This document shows positions 32,574-41,572 of a DNA stretch of 64,000 bases, piece by piece. The stretch lies in the NCBI GenBank assembly GCA_016215705.1, contig JACRIR010000209.1, positions 22,461-86,460 on the forward strand. Direction: 5' to 3'. The stretch is from Candidatus Poribacteria bacterium (GTDB taxonomy: Bacteria > Abyssobacteria > SURF-5). The translations under genes and the position numbers were made by a program. Below the pieces are notes generated by a model. That model worked only from the letters and a program-made list of their open reading frames with translations, did not search any database and was not told the origin of the DNA. Each line of letters begins with the position of its first letter. Position 1 is the stretch's first letter.

Positions 32574-33734
32574 ATGAACATCTGCATGTTGTTCCAGGAA
32601 TATTATCCGTCTGACTTCCGCATTGAAAAGGAAGCGCGCACACTTATCGGAGCGGGCCATAAGGTATTTCTCATTTGCCAGCGCAGGAAATCCGAACCAC
32701 CTTATGAGACGGTTGACGGCCTGCGCATATATCGAGTGGACGAATACCCCCTGCGAGGTGATCTGCTGTTCTTTCAAACTTTGTACTACAATCCGCGTCG
32801 GTTCCAAAGACTTTGCGAAATCATAGATTCTGAAAACATTCATGCGCTTCATGCGCACGACCTGCCGACCGTCCTTACAGCGGCTCGAGCCGCGAAGAAA
32901 TACGGTCTCCCGCTTGTTTTCGACATGCGTGAAAACTATCCGGTCGGTATCCTCTACTGGAAGAAGCGGCGACCCTGGCATCTTCTTGTGAGCAACGTCT
33001 GGCTCGCCAGGCTGGCCGAAAGAATCTGCATAAGACTGGCCGACCGCATTATTGTGGTAAGTGACGAACAATGGGATCGCATGGTCTCCTTTGGAGCAGG
33101 CGATAAAACACGTATTATCATGAATACCGTTGATCTGTCATTCCTTCATGCCAACGTGTCCAAAACTACGCCGAAACCGTTGCAGGGTTTTGTCGCCGTT
33201 TATACCGGCATGTTGAATCGTCACAGAGGACTTGATACTGTCATTTCGGCGATGCCCCTGGTTCGCAAATCTGTTCCTTCGGCAAGATTGAAAGTGGTCG
33301 GTGACGGCAACACCAAACCGGAATTAGAAAGACTGACAGAGCAACTCCATCTCAACGACTATGTTGAATTTCTCGGGTGGGCCGATATTCCAACAATGTA
33401 CGGACACATACAAGAAAGCAGCGTCGGCGTCATACCACATCGAAAGAATCCGCATACGGATTCAACTATCCCAAACAAATTGTTCGACTACATGGCCTTG
33501 GGAAAACCTGTCGTCGCGTCTGATCTCAAACCACTGCGGCGAATAATAACTGAAACTGATTGCGGTCGCATATTCCAGCCGGACGATCCGAAATCATGTG
33601 CTCAAGCGCTTATCGAGTGCAGCGACTTATCGCGTGCAACGGCTTTTGGGAAAAACGGCCAGAGATTCGTGGCCACAAAGTACAATTGGCAGACGGCCGC
33701 AAACACTCTCCTGGACGTCTACAGATCTTTGTAA
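32574..33734 (+). CDS. GT4-family glycosyltransferase
   Basis: 386 residues from ATG 32574 (the frame opens at 32493, but the extra 27 codons overlap the previous gene and lack family similarity). The N terminus MNICMLFQEYYPSDFRIEKE starts the first Rossmann strand. IHALHAHDLPTVLTAARAAK is typical of this subgroup, and the donor half has AVYTGMLNRHRGLDTVI, LKVVGDGNTKPEL and VGVIPHRKNPHTDSTIPNKL followed by FDYMALGKPVVASD. It is close to the WcaL/ALG2-like group of GT4 enzymes. It is the fourth GT4 gene of the operon. Confidence 0.88.
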   Translation: MNICMLFQEYYPSDFRIEKEARTLIGAGHKVFLICQRRKSEPPYETVDGLRIYRVDEYPLRGDLLFFQTLYYNPRRFQRLCEIIDSENIHALHAHDLPTVLTAARAAKKYGLPLVFDMRENYPVGILYWKKRRPWHLLVSNVWLARLAERICIRLADRIIVVSDEQWDRMVSFGAGDKTRIIMNTVDLSFLHANVSKTTPKPLQGFVAVYTGMLNRHRGLDTVISAMPLVRKSVPSARLKVVGDGNTKPELERLTEQLHLNDYVEFLGWADIPTMYGHIQESSVGVIPHRKNPHTDSTIPNKLFDYMALGKPVVASDLKPLRRIITETDCGRIFQPDDPKSCAQALIECSDLSRATAFGKNGQRFVATKYNWQTAANTLLDVYRSL

Positions 33735-33745
33735 AGGCGCTTCAA

Positions 33746-35728
33746 TTGGCAAATAAACCCAAGAAAAGAAGAAGTTTTCCGCAACCGTCGAGCGTGCCGG
33801 CAAGCAGTAAACCCAAGTCCGGCCCGCGTCACAGCCTGCAAACTGCCATTGTGGCCCTAATCCTGCTTGCGAGCATATTCCCTTATCTCAACATCTTCAA
33901 GAACGATTTTGTCGGATACGATGATCAGAATCTGATTCAGAATAATAGGGAAATTCATAGCCTCACGCCGGAAAACGTCGCCCATATGTTTGTCCCGCGC
34001 ACGCGAGGCAATTACCAACCGATCCGTACGCTCTCCTATGCGGTCGACTACGCTGTTTGGGGTGCGCGCCCCTTCGGATTTCACCTTGCAAATCTGCTTC
34101 TCCATGTCGTGACGGTCGTTGGAGTGTGGTTGCTGATTCGCCATTTGATGCCGGAACCCCTTCCCTTTCTTGCCGCATTGATTTTCGCGGTTCATCCCAT
34201 TCATGTCGAGAGCGTGACGTGGATGTCGGCGCGCAAAGACGTGCTTTCGCTGGCTTTTTTCCTGCTTGCAATCCTCGCCTACGAGAAATCACAAGACAAA
34301 CAAGGTTGCGAATACGCCACGCAACCGTTGCAAGATATGAAACGACCCCGCAGGGACATGGCTCGCCGTTCCCCGGCGAACGGAATCAACGATTCTCGGA
34401 CCGCTTCCCTTCCCTTGTACCTGGCCTCGATTCTCTTTACCGGCCTGGCGCTCCTCTCGAAATTGACGGCGCTATCCCTGCCTCTTTGCATTTTGCTGCT
34501 CGAAATCTGCCGCGACGGCTGGCCGAAGGTCGGCGGATTCGCTCGAAAAGTCGTCCGCCTTGCGCCGCACATTCTGCTGGCATGCGCCGTAGTCATATTG
34601 AACTTCATGCGCTTCGGAGTCGCATCATCACACGGCGATGCGCTCGCGGGTCTTGAGGGAACGTCCGGCGCATTAACGCACGACATAAGGCTGAGCATGC
34701 CGCTCGTCGTCTGCCGATATATCGGCCTCCTTATCTTGCCTTATGGTTTGGTCACTCACTATGATGTGGCTCAGATATCGCAAATCTCTGACTTGCGGGC
34801 TTTCATTCCCATTCTAGCGCTCGCCGCAATGATTGTGTTCGGCGCTCTTTGCTTCATCAGGGGCCGAAGAGCACAGGCCTTCGGTATTGGCTGGTTTGTC
34901 ATTACCTTTCTGCCGACGTCCAACATCTTTCCAACGGCTTCAATGATGAACGACCGCTACATGCACATTCCGTCCGTTGGGTTCGCAACGCTGCTTGCAA
35001 TGGCCTTGTCGTACCCGGCGATAGGGATGTCTAAGAATCGGATATCGACGATCAGGATGATCACGATCATGCCCGCCGTCATCATCGTATTGCTGTTCTC
35101 CGTTCTCACGATTCGCCGTAATGCCGACTGGCGTGACACAACGGCTCTATTCACCCGTACTCTTCGCATGAACCCCAGGAGCGTCCAGGCCCGTCTCACT
35201 CTCGGGGCAATGAGCGCCAAGTCTGGCGATTATGACTCCGCCATCAAGATGTATCGTGATGCGCTTGAAATAGAGCCGGGTGATTATCGCGTTCTCTATA
35301 ACCTCAGCATATCGTATCAGAAGGAGGGTCTGAATCTTTTGGCCGTCAAGGCCCTCGAGGAATCGCGTGAGTCAAACCCGGATTTTCTGCCAACGCGGTT
35401 CAACCTCGCTGTGGCCTATCATGAGCAAAGGCGCTATGAACAAGCCATCGCGGAGCACAAGGAAGTTCTTCGGCTTTCCCCCGTAAACGCCGCCTCCCAC
35501 GGCGACCTCGGTCGCATCTACTCTGAACTCGGCGACATGCAAACAGCCCTTAAGGAACTGAACCTGGCCTTGAGCATAAAACCAGACCTGATACCCGCTC
35601 TCATCGACAGGGCGGATTTGCTTGTTCGGCAAGGTCGGCGTGAAGAGGCTGAGATGGACTTTCAGCGACTTGAAGCTCTGGGGGTCAAAACCGGGGATTT
35701 GCGGCGTTCAATGCCAATGTCAAATTAA
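33746..35728 (+). CDS. TMTC-like membrane protein with TPR repeats
   Basis: 660 residues from TTG 33746, with AAAGG upstream. After a basic leader, about ten membrane helices follow. The first large loop has the GYDDQNLIQNNREI acidic motif and RPIRTLSYAVDYAVWG-like sequence (PIRTLSYAVDYAVWGARPFG), then HLANLLLHVV and VHPIHVESVTWMSARKD. These are the signatures of the DUF1736/TMTC family, whose animal members are ER O-mannosyltransferases. The C-terminal 150 residues form four or five TPR units (about 510-655), which would face the periplasm. It closes the plus-strand operon and could glycosylate proteins or polymer, using polyprenyl-phosphate sugar. An inserted stretch of 45 polar residues after helix 5 lies in a loop. 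Function by analogy only. Confidence 0.83.
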   Translation: MANKPKKRRSFPQPSSVPASSKPKSGPRHSLQTAIVALILLASIFPYLNIFKNDFVGYDDQNLIQNNREIHSLTPENVAHMFVPRTRGNYQPIRTLSYAVDYAVWGARPFGFHLANLLLHVVTVVGVWLLIRHLMPEPLPFLAALIFAVHPIHVESVTWMSARKDVLSLAFFLLAILAYEKSQDKQGCEYATQPLQDMKRPRRDMARRSPANGINDSRTASLPLYLASILFTGLALLSKLTALSLPLCILLLEICRDGWPKVGGFARKVVRLAPHILLACAVVILNFMRFGVASSHGDALAGLEGTSGALTHDIRLSMPLVVCRYIGLLILPYGLVTHYDVAQISQISDLRAFIPILALAAMIVFGALCFIRGRRAQAFGIGWFVITFLPTSNIFPTASMMNDRYMHIPSVGFATLLAMALSYPAIGMSKNRISTIRMITIMPAVIIVLLFSVLTIRRNADWRDTTALFTRTLRMNPRSVQARLTLGAMSAKSGDYDSAIKMYRDALEIEPGDYRVLYNLSISYQKEGLNLLAVKALEESRESNPDFLPTRFNLAVAYHEQRRYEQAIAEHKEVLRLSPVNAASHGDLGRIYSELGDMQTALKELNLALSIKPDLIPALIDRADLLVRQGRREEAEMDFQRLEALGVKTGDLRRSMPMSN

Positions 35729-35784
35729 GAAAATCGGAAAAATGATGCGACATTAGGAAAGGTAGAGAACGCGATGCGACACTG

Positions 35785-35828
35785 AGAAAAATCGGGGACA
35801 CGATGCCGCATCGTGTCCCCGATTTTTC
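35785..35828. repeat. GGGGACAC palindrome, copy 3
   Basis: AGAAAAATCGGGGACACGAT and its inverse around CCG, perfect over about 21 bp per arm, ending in TTTTTCT. It sits 57 bp after the TMTC-like stop and is well placed as an operon terminator. Confidence 0.9.
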
Positions 35829-35859
35829 TTAATCCCGTACCGTCTTGCGGCTTTTCTCC

Positions 35860-35896
35860 ATGCCGTACCGTCCTCCAAATCCTCTCGGTACGGCAT
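35860..35896. repeat. Inverted pair ATGCCGTACCG / CGGTACGGCAT
   Basis: Two perfect 11-bp inverted arms (35860-35870, 35886-35896) around 15 bp; a third partial CCGTACCG lies at 35835. It immediately follows the GGGGACAC palindrome. Confidence 0.75.
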
Positions 35897-35933
35897 CTCG
35901 TCCCCGATTCTCCACTTCAACACGATGTCCTCC

Positions 35934-35961
35934 GTAGGGGCACGGCGCGCCGTGCCCCTAC
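35934..35961. repeat. Perfect 28-bp GTAGGGGC palindrome
   Basis: GTAGGGGCACGGCG joined directly to its complement CGCCGTGCCCCTAC, 20 bp after the end of the acetyltransferase gene. Same family as the palindromes at 19794-19862 and 48935-48986. Confidence 0.85.
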
Positions 35962-35981
35962 AGCAATTATCGGACAGATTC

Positions 35982-36914
35982 TCAGTTCCTTCCTGACAAC
36001 GGCCGGCGACTCAACTCCTCCGGCGTCGAGTATATTGTTATCCCCTCCCGCATAAGCCTGACAAGGTGATCGAAGAATCCGCGCGCCTGGGTTTGCCACG
36101 AGGATGCCGATCCGATCTTGCCGGTCGTCAGCAGGCCCGCCGCTCTGAATTCCTGCCAGAAGTAAGCGCGCAAGTCCTCGCGTTCCTTCTGGTCTATTCG
36201 TTGCTTGACGTAGTGTGGGTCTAACGGCCTGACGCGTACCACCACCAGATTTCCGCTCCAGTCGCGGCATCTCAAGTCGTACGTGGCCTGCACTCTGACC
36301 GGCAACGGGAACTCATCTTTCATCGTATCTTCAAGAGCATGATAGTAGGCCACCGGCGCCAATGATACCCCGAGACCCAGAACCTTGCCGTTCAGTTTCA
36401 GTATCCGGTCCCAAGGAGAGTCAGGGCCGAAAGTGGAAGGGGCAAGATGGTGAGATTCCGTCACGTATTTTGCATGATGGCCTACGGCCGAAACAGAGTG
36501 TGTAGGATGAATGCTCCGTTGTATATTGGGAAACTTAAGAAAGGCTGACGGTATGGCGCCAAGATATGTCCCGTGACGGCGCGGGTCAAACATGTATTTG
36601 TCGGCTGCGAGACAAGTGTTGTAGCAGCTATGCTCCAACATGTGGTAGGTTGGAATGACGAGCGTCCCGCTCGGTGTCACGGTCTCGAAGAGCGCCTCCA
36701 GAACCGTTTGCGCTCCACCATCAACGTATCCGAGACTTTTCAGCGACGAGTGCACCAGGACAACGTTGTCCTTCACGATTCCCAATGCGTGCAAATCATC
36801 GATGAGCCGTCGTTTGGAGATAGCCGGCTGAGAATTCTTGATCTGACGGCGTCGGATGGGCTGTATAAGCCTATCCTTTGCTTCCTTGAGGCGCACCCGC
36901 AGTGCCCAGAGCAT
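35982..36914 (-). CDS. AAC(3)-family N-acetyltransferase
   Basis: 310 residues of the aminoglycoside 3-N-acetyltransferase fold. The family blocks LHALGIVKDNVVLVHSSLKS, the GGAQTVLEAL helix, GTLVIPTYHML and the catalytic-type stretch IQRSIHPTHSVSAVG are seen, followed by SPWDRILKLNGKVLGLGV. It transfers acetyl from acetyl-CoA to an amino group. In a glycan cluster the substrate is more likely an amino sugar on a nucleotide or lipid carrier than an antibiotic. ATG 36914 is coupled to the upstream alpha/alpha-toroid gene (4 bp gap, GAGG overlapping its stop), so the two proteins probably act on one molecule. Antibiotic resistance is possible but not suggested by the context. Confidence 0.88.
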   Translation of the reverse strand: MLWALRVRLKEAKDRLIQPIRRRQIKNSQPAISKRRLIDDLHALGIVKDNVVLVHSSLKSLGYVDGGAQTVLEALFETVTPSGTLVIPTYHMLEHSCYNTCLAADKYMFDPRRHGTYLGAIPSAFLKFPNIQRSIHPTHSVSAVGHHAKYVTESHHLAPSTFGPDSPWDRILKLNGKVLGLGVSLAPVAYYHALEDTMKDEFPLPVRVQATYDLRCRDWSGNLVVVRVRPLDPHYVKQRIDQKEREDLRAYFWQEFRAAGLLTTGKIGSASSWQTQARGFFDHLVRLMREGITIYSTPEELSRRPLSGRN

Positions 36915-36918
36915 TTCC

Positions 36919-38118
36919 TCAAACCCCTTCTCTTTCCCTTACCGCTTTCTCCAACATGTTTGCGTCTACAAAGAACTTGCAGGCCCAATTGGGAAACTCA
37001 TACTTCAAATAACCGCCGTCCACAGGAAACGACCCCTTTATTGCGCCCCGCTTCTCGGACGAGCCTTCACATATCATGCTTCGCCGGACATAACGGGTCA
37101 AGGCGTATGCGGCATCCCGGTATCGTTCATCTCCCACAAAATCGAATAGCATCAGAAAGCAGATGGCGATTTGTACGCTTCCCGTCAGGCAAGCCCAGTT
37201 CGCCGCGCTTCTCCAATCAGGATAAAGCCTGCCTGGCAGGAAGCCATCCTCTCGCACAGCGCTGAGAACACCATCGGCCGTTTTGCGGGATGACTCTAAC
37301 AGGACAGCGTCCCGGTTGAACCTGTAAAGCTCAAGAATACCCCTCAGCGCGTAACCCAACGTATGTGTCAACGGTCTTGTGGGATCGCCGGTGCAACACC
37401 TTTCAAACCAGCCATTGTCTCTTTGCAACTTCAGCGCCCACTTTACGTTTGCAGTCGCGGAATCAGCGTAAGGTTTGTCCTGCTCTAAACGCGCTGCCTC
37501 CAATATTGCCCATGCGACGTGCGTGTCGTACGCTTTCTCACCCCTAAAGCGAACCCCGGGCTGGTTCCTGCGCCAGGCCCCATCTTTATCTTGTGTCTTG
37601 ACCAGCCAATCGGCCGCTCGAATCATTGGCTCGCGATATATGTCTCCGAATTCGCGGACACCGCTCGCCAGACCGAGCAGGATTTGGCCGGTGTCAAACG
37701 TCGCAGGGAGAGGCGGCGTCGCCCCGATGAGTCCTGCTTGGAAGCACCCGTCAGGAAATTGAATTGAGACGAGCCAGTCAAGCATGCGTTGAGCCCGCTG
37801 GCGCGCCCACGTGTTGCCACTGAGTCCGGCGTACGCCAACATGGTCGGCACGATGTAGCCGGTTGTCTCAGGATACGATGCCGCCCAGCCTTCGATGAGG
37901 CTGTAACGCGCAGAAACCCCGCCGTCATGCGAAGTGGAACAGTCTTGAGCAAACCTGAGCCAATTCGCTCCGAGTTCGATCGCCTTTTCAATGCCGGGAT
38001 CTTCTGAAGGAAGCCCGAGTCGGTCGCGGCGGGCTTCAAGCCTTGCATTCTCAGGCAATGTATATTTGATCAGTTTTGCGGCAATCCAACGGAGAGATTC
38101 GCTGGTCTTTCTGAGCAT
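36919..38118 (-). CDS. Alpha/alpha-toroid protein with QW-like repeats, glycan cluster
   Basis: 399 residues, no signal peptide. It appears to form an (alpha/alpha)6 barrel: repeated helix pairs separated by motifs such as QFPDGCFQAG, TQDKDGAWRR and LQRDNGWFER, which recall the QW motifs of prenyltransferase/squalene-cyclase folds and the loops of polysaccharide lyases and C5-epimerases. Conserved-looking aromatic and acidic residues occur in GWAASYPETTGYIVP and FDTGQILLGLA. ATG 38118 is chosen over an earlier start (38154) in a poor context. It is coupled to the AAC(3) gene downstream. The function is not recognised; a hydrolase, epimerase or lyase acting on a sugar polymer or lipid-linked glycan is the best guess. 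Confidence 0.7.
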   Translation of the reverse strand: MLRKTSESLRWIAAKLIKYTLPENARLEARRDRLGLPSEDPGIEKAIELGANWLRFAQDCSTSHDGGVSARYSLIEGWAASYPETTGYIVPTMLAYAGLSGNTWARQRAQRMLDWLVSIQFPDGCFQAGLIGATPPLPATFDTGQILLGLASGVREFGDIYREPMIRAADWLVKTQDKDGAWRRNQPGVRFRGEKAYDTHVAWAILEAARLEQDKPYADSATANVKWALKLQRDNGWFERCCTGDPTRPLTHTLGYALRGILELYRFNRDAVLLESSRKTADGVLSAVREDGFLPGRLYPDWRSAANWACLTGSVQIAICFLMLFDFVGDERYRDAAYALTRYVRRSMICEGSSEKRGAIKGSFPVDGGYLKYEFPNWACKFFVDANMLEKAVREREGV

Positions 38119-38389
38119 AAGCGCAGCCTGAAATCGGCCCCCCCAACTGCACAATCGAGCAAATCAATCACGAAACATTTGCAGTATACACGCGCAAGAA
38201 AAGCCATGTCAATGCCGGATTAAGGGATAAGTGCGCCAAATAAGAGGTGCTGAGTCTGCCCCGAGTTTGACAGGCCAACATGGTTCGACTATAATTTCAA
38301 AAACAGGCGTTTGTGTTTGCCGTAGTTGCAACCAGCCGCTATCACGCAACAAAAACCTCGGATTTCAAGAACTTGCACAAACTATTCTG

Positions 38390-39778
38390 ATGCGTAAAAT
38401 CCCCCGTTTCAAGATATTCCTTCTTCTCGCGCTGTCTGCAACCCTCCTGCAATGTGCTGACAGGCCACAAGTTTCAGTCAAGAACGAGATGAATGTTCTC
38501 CTTATTACAATCGATACTCTTCGCGCCGACCATCTCGGCTGCTACGGCTACACTCAGCACGTTTCGCCCTCTATTGACGCCTTGGCCCATAGGGGAGTTC
38601 TATTCAGCAACTGCATAAGCCAATGCCCCATGACCCCTACGTCGCACGCTTCCATACTCACTGGTCAGGATCCCTACCGTCACGGCGTGCGTGAGTTCCT
38701 CAGCAAAAGACTCAAGCGAGATACTCCCACTCTGGCGACCCTTCTGAAGAATGCCGGCTATCAAACCGCTGCCTTCGTCAGCGCATACTCTCTTGAGAAA
38801 CAAAAATATGGGCTGGACAACGGGTTCGATGTTTATGACCAGAGTTTCTGCGAGGAGCAAGACGCCGAACACTTCGACCAGGAAAAACAAAGGGTTAATT
38901 CTCAGCGCCAACAGAACCCGGTGCAGAGAAGGGCCGACCTGACCGCGTCTCTTGCCGTGGACTGGTTGCGCCGGATTGACAAGCGCCCGTTCTTCCTGTG
39001 GGTCCACTACTTTGATCCTCATGAGACTGTCCTCGTGCCTCCAATCATTCCCGGTCTCTTCGAGTATTCGGTCAAGGGCCCACTGACTCCTGTTCATCTG
39101 CAAATGTATGATGTCGAGATAAGGTTCGTGGACTTGATACTTAATACTTTGACCAGCGAGCTCTTCAAAATGGGATTGGGACAAAACACCTTGATTGTTC
39201 TGACTTCCGACCACGGGCAGGGGCTTGACAACCACAACTACGAGTACCATACTCGCGCTCTCTACCAGGAACAAATCCATATTCCCTTGATCCTTGCCGG
39301 CAAACCGATACCCGTCGGCGTGAAAGTGGATGCTCTCGCCAGGTCGACGGACATCCTTCCCACCGTGCTTGATATCCTCGGCTATCCGGATGATAAGATT
39401 CCCCTCAACTTTGACGGCAGGAGCCTGCGAACTTTCTGGGAAAACACAGGTCGCGAAAAACCCGCTGAAGTCACGGCATACAGCGAAACTTTGTATTCAA
39501 AACTCAGAAGCGGCGGCTCGCCTATGTATTCGATGATTGACGGCGACATGAAGCTGATCTATCACGCCGAAGCGCAATATAAGAACGAAATGTATGACCT
39601 CGCCCGCGATCCGCTCGAGATGAACAACATATTCACTCAGCAGCCGAAGCATGCGAAAAAACTGATCGGAGAAATCAATTCTCTGCTGAAAGGAACCACG
39701 ATTTCCACTCAACGGGCAAAAGCCGGGCAGGACAAGGATTGGGAGAACAAGCTGAAATCTCTCGGATATATGAACTAG
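38390..39778 (+). CDS. Sulfatase-like alkaline-phosphatase superfamily protein, Thr in place of Cys
   Basis: 462 residues from ATG 38390 (the longer frame from 38231 lacks family similarity). The N terminus is hydrophobic and ends in TLLQC (Cys22), a poor lipobox, so it may be a lipoprotein or membrane-anchored. The superfamily fold is clear: NVLLITIDTLRADHLGCYGY with metal ligands, HASILTGQDPYRHGVR, LIVLTSDHGQGL for the second metal site and YDLARDPLEMNNI near the end. In the core motif the sequence is TPTSHASILTG, so Thr82 stands where sulfatases have Cys or Ser, and His replaces the motif Arg. Formylglycine cannot form, so phosphatase, phospho- or phosphoalkyl-transferase chemistry with a Thr nucleophile is more likely. 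It is divergent from the toroid gene and overlaps the next gene tail to tail by 4 bp. Confidence 0.85.
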   Translation: MRKIPRFKIFLLLALSATLLQCADRPQVSVKNEMNVLLITIDTLRADHLGCYGYTQHVSPSIDALAHRGVLFSNCISQCPMTPTSHASILTGQDPYRHGVREFLSKRLKRDTPTLATLLKNAGYQTAAFVSAYSLEKQKYGLDNGFDVYDQSFCEEQDAEHFDQEKQRVNSQRQQNPVQRRADLTASLAVDWLRRIDKRPFFLWVHYFDPHETVLVPPIIPGLFEYSVKGPLTPVHLQMYDVEIRFVDLILNTLTSELFKMGLGQNTLIVLTSDHGQGLDNHNYEYHTRALYQEQIHIPLILAGKPIPVGVKVDALARSTDILPTVLDILGYPDDKIPLNFDGRSLRTFWENTGREKPAEVTAYSETLYSKLRSGGSPMYSMIDGDMKLIYHAEAQYKNEMYDLARDPLEMNNIFTQQPKHAKKLIGEINSLLKGTTISTQRAKAGQDKDWENKLKSLGYMN

Positions 39779-41538
39779 TGTAAGGAGTATAAGTTCTCTA
39801 GCGCCTCTTTCAGCGCTTCCGGCCGACGCGGCGATACTTCGCCGCCCTCATAAACGAGAAACGGGGAACCAACATATCTCTCCCAATCCCTCTGATATCG
39901 ACTGTCCTTCCCGACTATCCCAAGTTGCTTCACCCTCCGCCAGCGCTCGGCGCAAACCTGATCCTGCAACGAGCGCTCCGGAAAGTAAATATGCCCGCCC
40001 AGTGCGCCAATCTTGAAGTATGCTGATTTCCCATAGGACAGCGCCCCATAGGGTATCATCTCGACGGTTACGATTCGGACGGCGTCGAGCGACTCGTCGC
40101 CATAGAACAGGCGCAGAGCGTACTTGAGATTGTCAAACCTGAAAACGAGCGCACCCTCAACGGAATCGGGAACATTAAGGAAGAAAAACGTCGTTCCGGA
40201 TCCCGGGGCCGGGTAGATTTGCGTCGTCTGCTCAACGACGTCACCCGCAATGTCGGAAGCATGCTTCCATATGGTCTGTCTTTGTTTGAGATAATAGCAG
40301 CTTGTGCCGGCAAAAGCGATCGCTAGGACGCATCCGAGAACAATTGAATATCTCCTCGATCTCGGGGCCGCCGACTCAGAAAGCCCGAACAAAGCGACCG
40401 AAATCAATATCGCCGCCGCACTCGATCCTAGAACCATGTGTCTCTCCGATGGCACCAGTCCCAGGCAGAGGACCGGCGCGGCGCTCACCATAATCCACCA
40501 TAAAAGGAACGTTGCCCTGAATCTCTTCAGGATCAACGGAACGACTACAACTGCCAGGATGGTGACTCCTCCGACTACCGGAAAAACCACTCCATTTCCT
40601 GCAAGCCTGTCGAACCAGTTTAGCGCTAAAGCCCAGTCGATTGGGGACAGGGTCATAATGAGTGAGTACCACAATCCGACTATCAGAATTCTCCAGTCGA
40701 AGGCGGTCAGCGCGGGCGGCAAGTGTACCTGCCGCATTACCACGTGTCGGACGGCCACAAAAAGGACGCCAAGCGCAATAAATGGCAGACAGCTTGTCGC
40801 GCTTCTCATTATTGCGTTTAGCAAGCGGGAATACACGTCCGCTGTCGTCGGACCAGGACTCTCGCTCTGGCAGGGATGACCTCGATGTTCTCGAATGACT
40901 TGTGTATTCCCTCCGGCTATTGCCCCATCTCTGACAGGGTTGCTCGCTCCCAGGAGCATGTCATAGATAAAGACAATTATCGGGAGAGAAATAGCTGATT
41001 CCTTTGTCAGCAACGCGCATGCGAATAAGACCAGTGAGCACGCATATGAGGGCGTAGAACGATCCTGCCGCCATCGAATGAAACATATGAGCGATGCCAA
41101 CGTGAGAATATTTTCAACAGCCCCATTAATGCTCGATATCCAGAAAATAGCTTCGGCGTGCACGCTCGAGGTCAGGAATATGACTGCCGAGACGAGGCCC
41201 AACAGCCATCTGCCCGTGATACGCAATCCCAAAACGTAAACCTCAAAACACAGAACAGCAAAACAAATGAGGCTCATCATGTGGTAGCCACCCGACCACA
41301 AATGAAACACTCTTCCTAATAACTCGAAGAAGACTTTGATTCCTGGCCGATAGTAGAGGCCCCACGACGGCCTCAGAAATTCCGAAAGCCCTTCCCGCCA
41401 GCCGACACTTTCTTGATGGAGCGCATGATAGATCACGTTGTAATCATCGGAATTGAACCCATGCTTTATCGTCCCACCTAAAAGAATGAAGACTAAAGTG
41501 AAAAGCAGGAAAAGGAAGACGGCTTTTTTCAGTCCCAC
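39775..41538 (-). CDS. Polytopic GT-C-like membrane protein
   Basis: 587 residues with about eleven helices. The first periplasmic loop carries the acidic pair HGFNSDDYNVIYHAL and then RPSWGLYYRPGIKVFFELLG, the pattern of oligosaccharyl/mannosyl-transferase-like GT-C proteins related to the TMTC-like protein at 33746. SSVHAEAIFWISSINGAVEN matches the second conserved loop of that group. The C-terminal 150 residues are soluble and presumably periplasmic. GTG 41538 has AGAGGG upstream. The gene ends a minus-strand block with two methyltransferases and a GT2 enzyme. Sugar and acceptor are unknown. Confidence 0.75.
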   Translation of the reverse strand: MGLKKAVFLFLLFTLVFILLGGTIKHGFNSDDYNVIYHALHQESVGWREGLSEFLRPSWGLYYRPGIKVFFELLGRVFHLWSGGYHMMSLICFAVLCFEVYVLGLRITGRWLLGLVSAVIFLTSSVHAEAIFWISSINGAVENILTLASLICFIRWRQDRSTPSYACSLVLFACALLTKESAISLPIIVFIYDMLLGASNPVRDGAIAGGNTQVIREHRGHPCQSESPGPTTADVYSRLLNAIMRSATSCLPFIALGVLFVAVRHVVMRQVHLPPALTAFDWRILIVGLWYSLIMTLSPIDWALALNWFDRLAGNGVVFPVVGGVTILAVVVVPLILKRFRATFLLWWIMVSAAPVLCLGLVPSERHMVLGSSAAAILISVALFGLSESAAPRSRRYSIVLGCVLAIAFAGTSCYYLKQRQTIWKHASDIAGDVVEQTTQIYPAPGSGTTFFFLNVPDSVEGALVFRFDNLKYALRLFYGDESLDAVRIVTVEMIPYGALSYGKSAYFKIGALGGHIYFPERSLQDQVCAERWRRVKQLGIVGKDSRYQRDWERYVGSPFLVYEGGEVSPRRPEALKEALENLYSLH

Positions 41539-41572
41539 GCGCGCCCTCTCAGAGAACTGCTGTTTGTTCCTT

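Noticed and set aside
35982-36914. Calling the AAC(3) homologue an antibiotic resistance gene
   Set aside because: The family includes amino-sugar acetyltransferases, and its coupling to a glycan-cluster gene favours that role; no resistance context is present.
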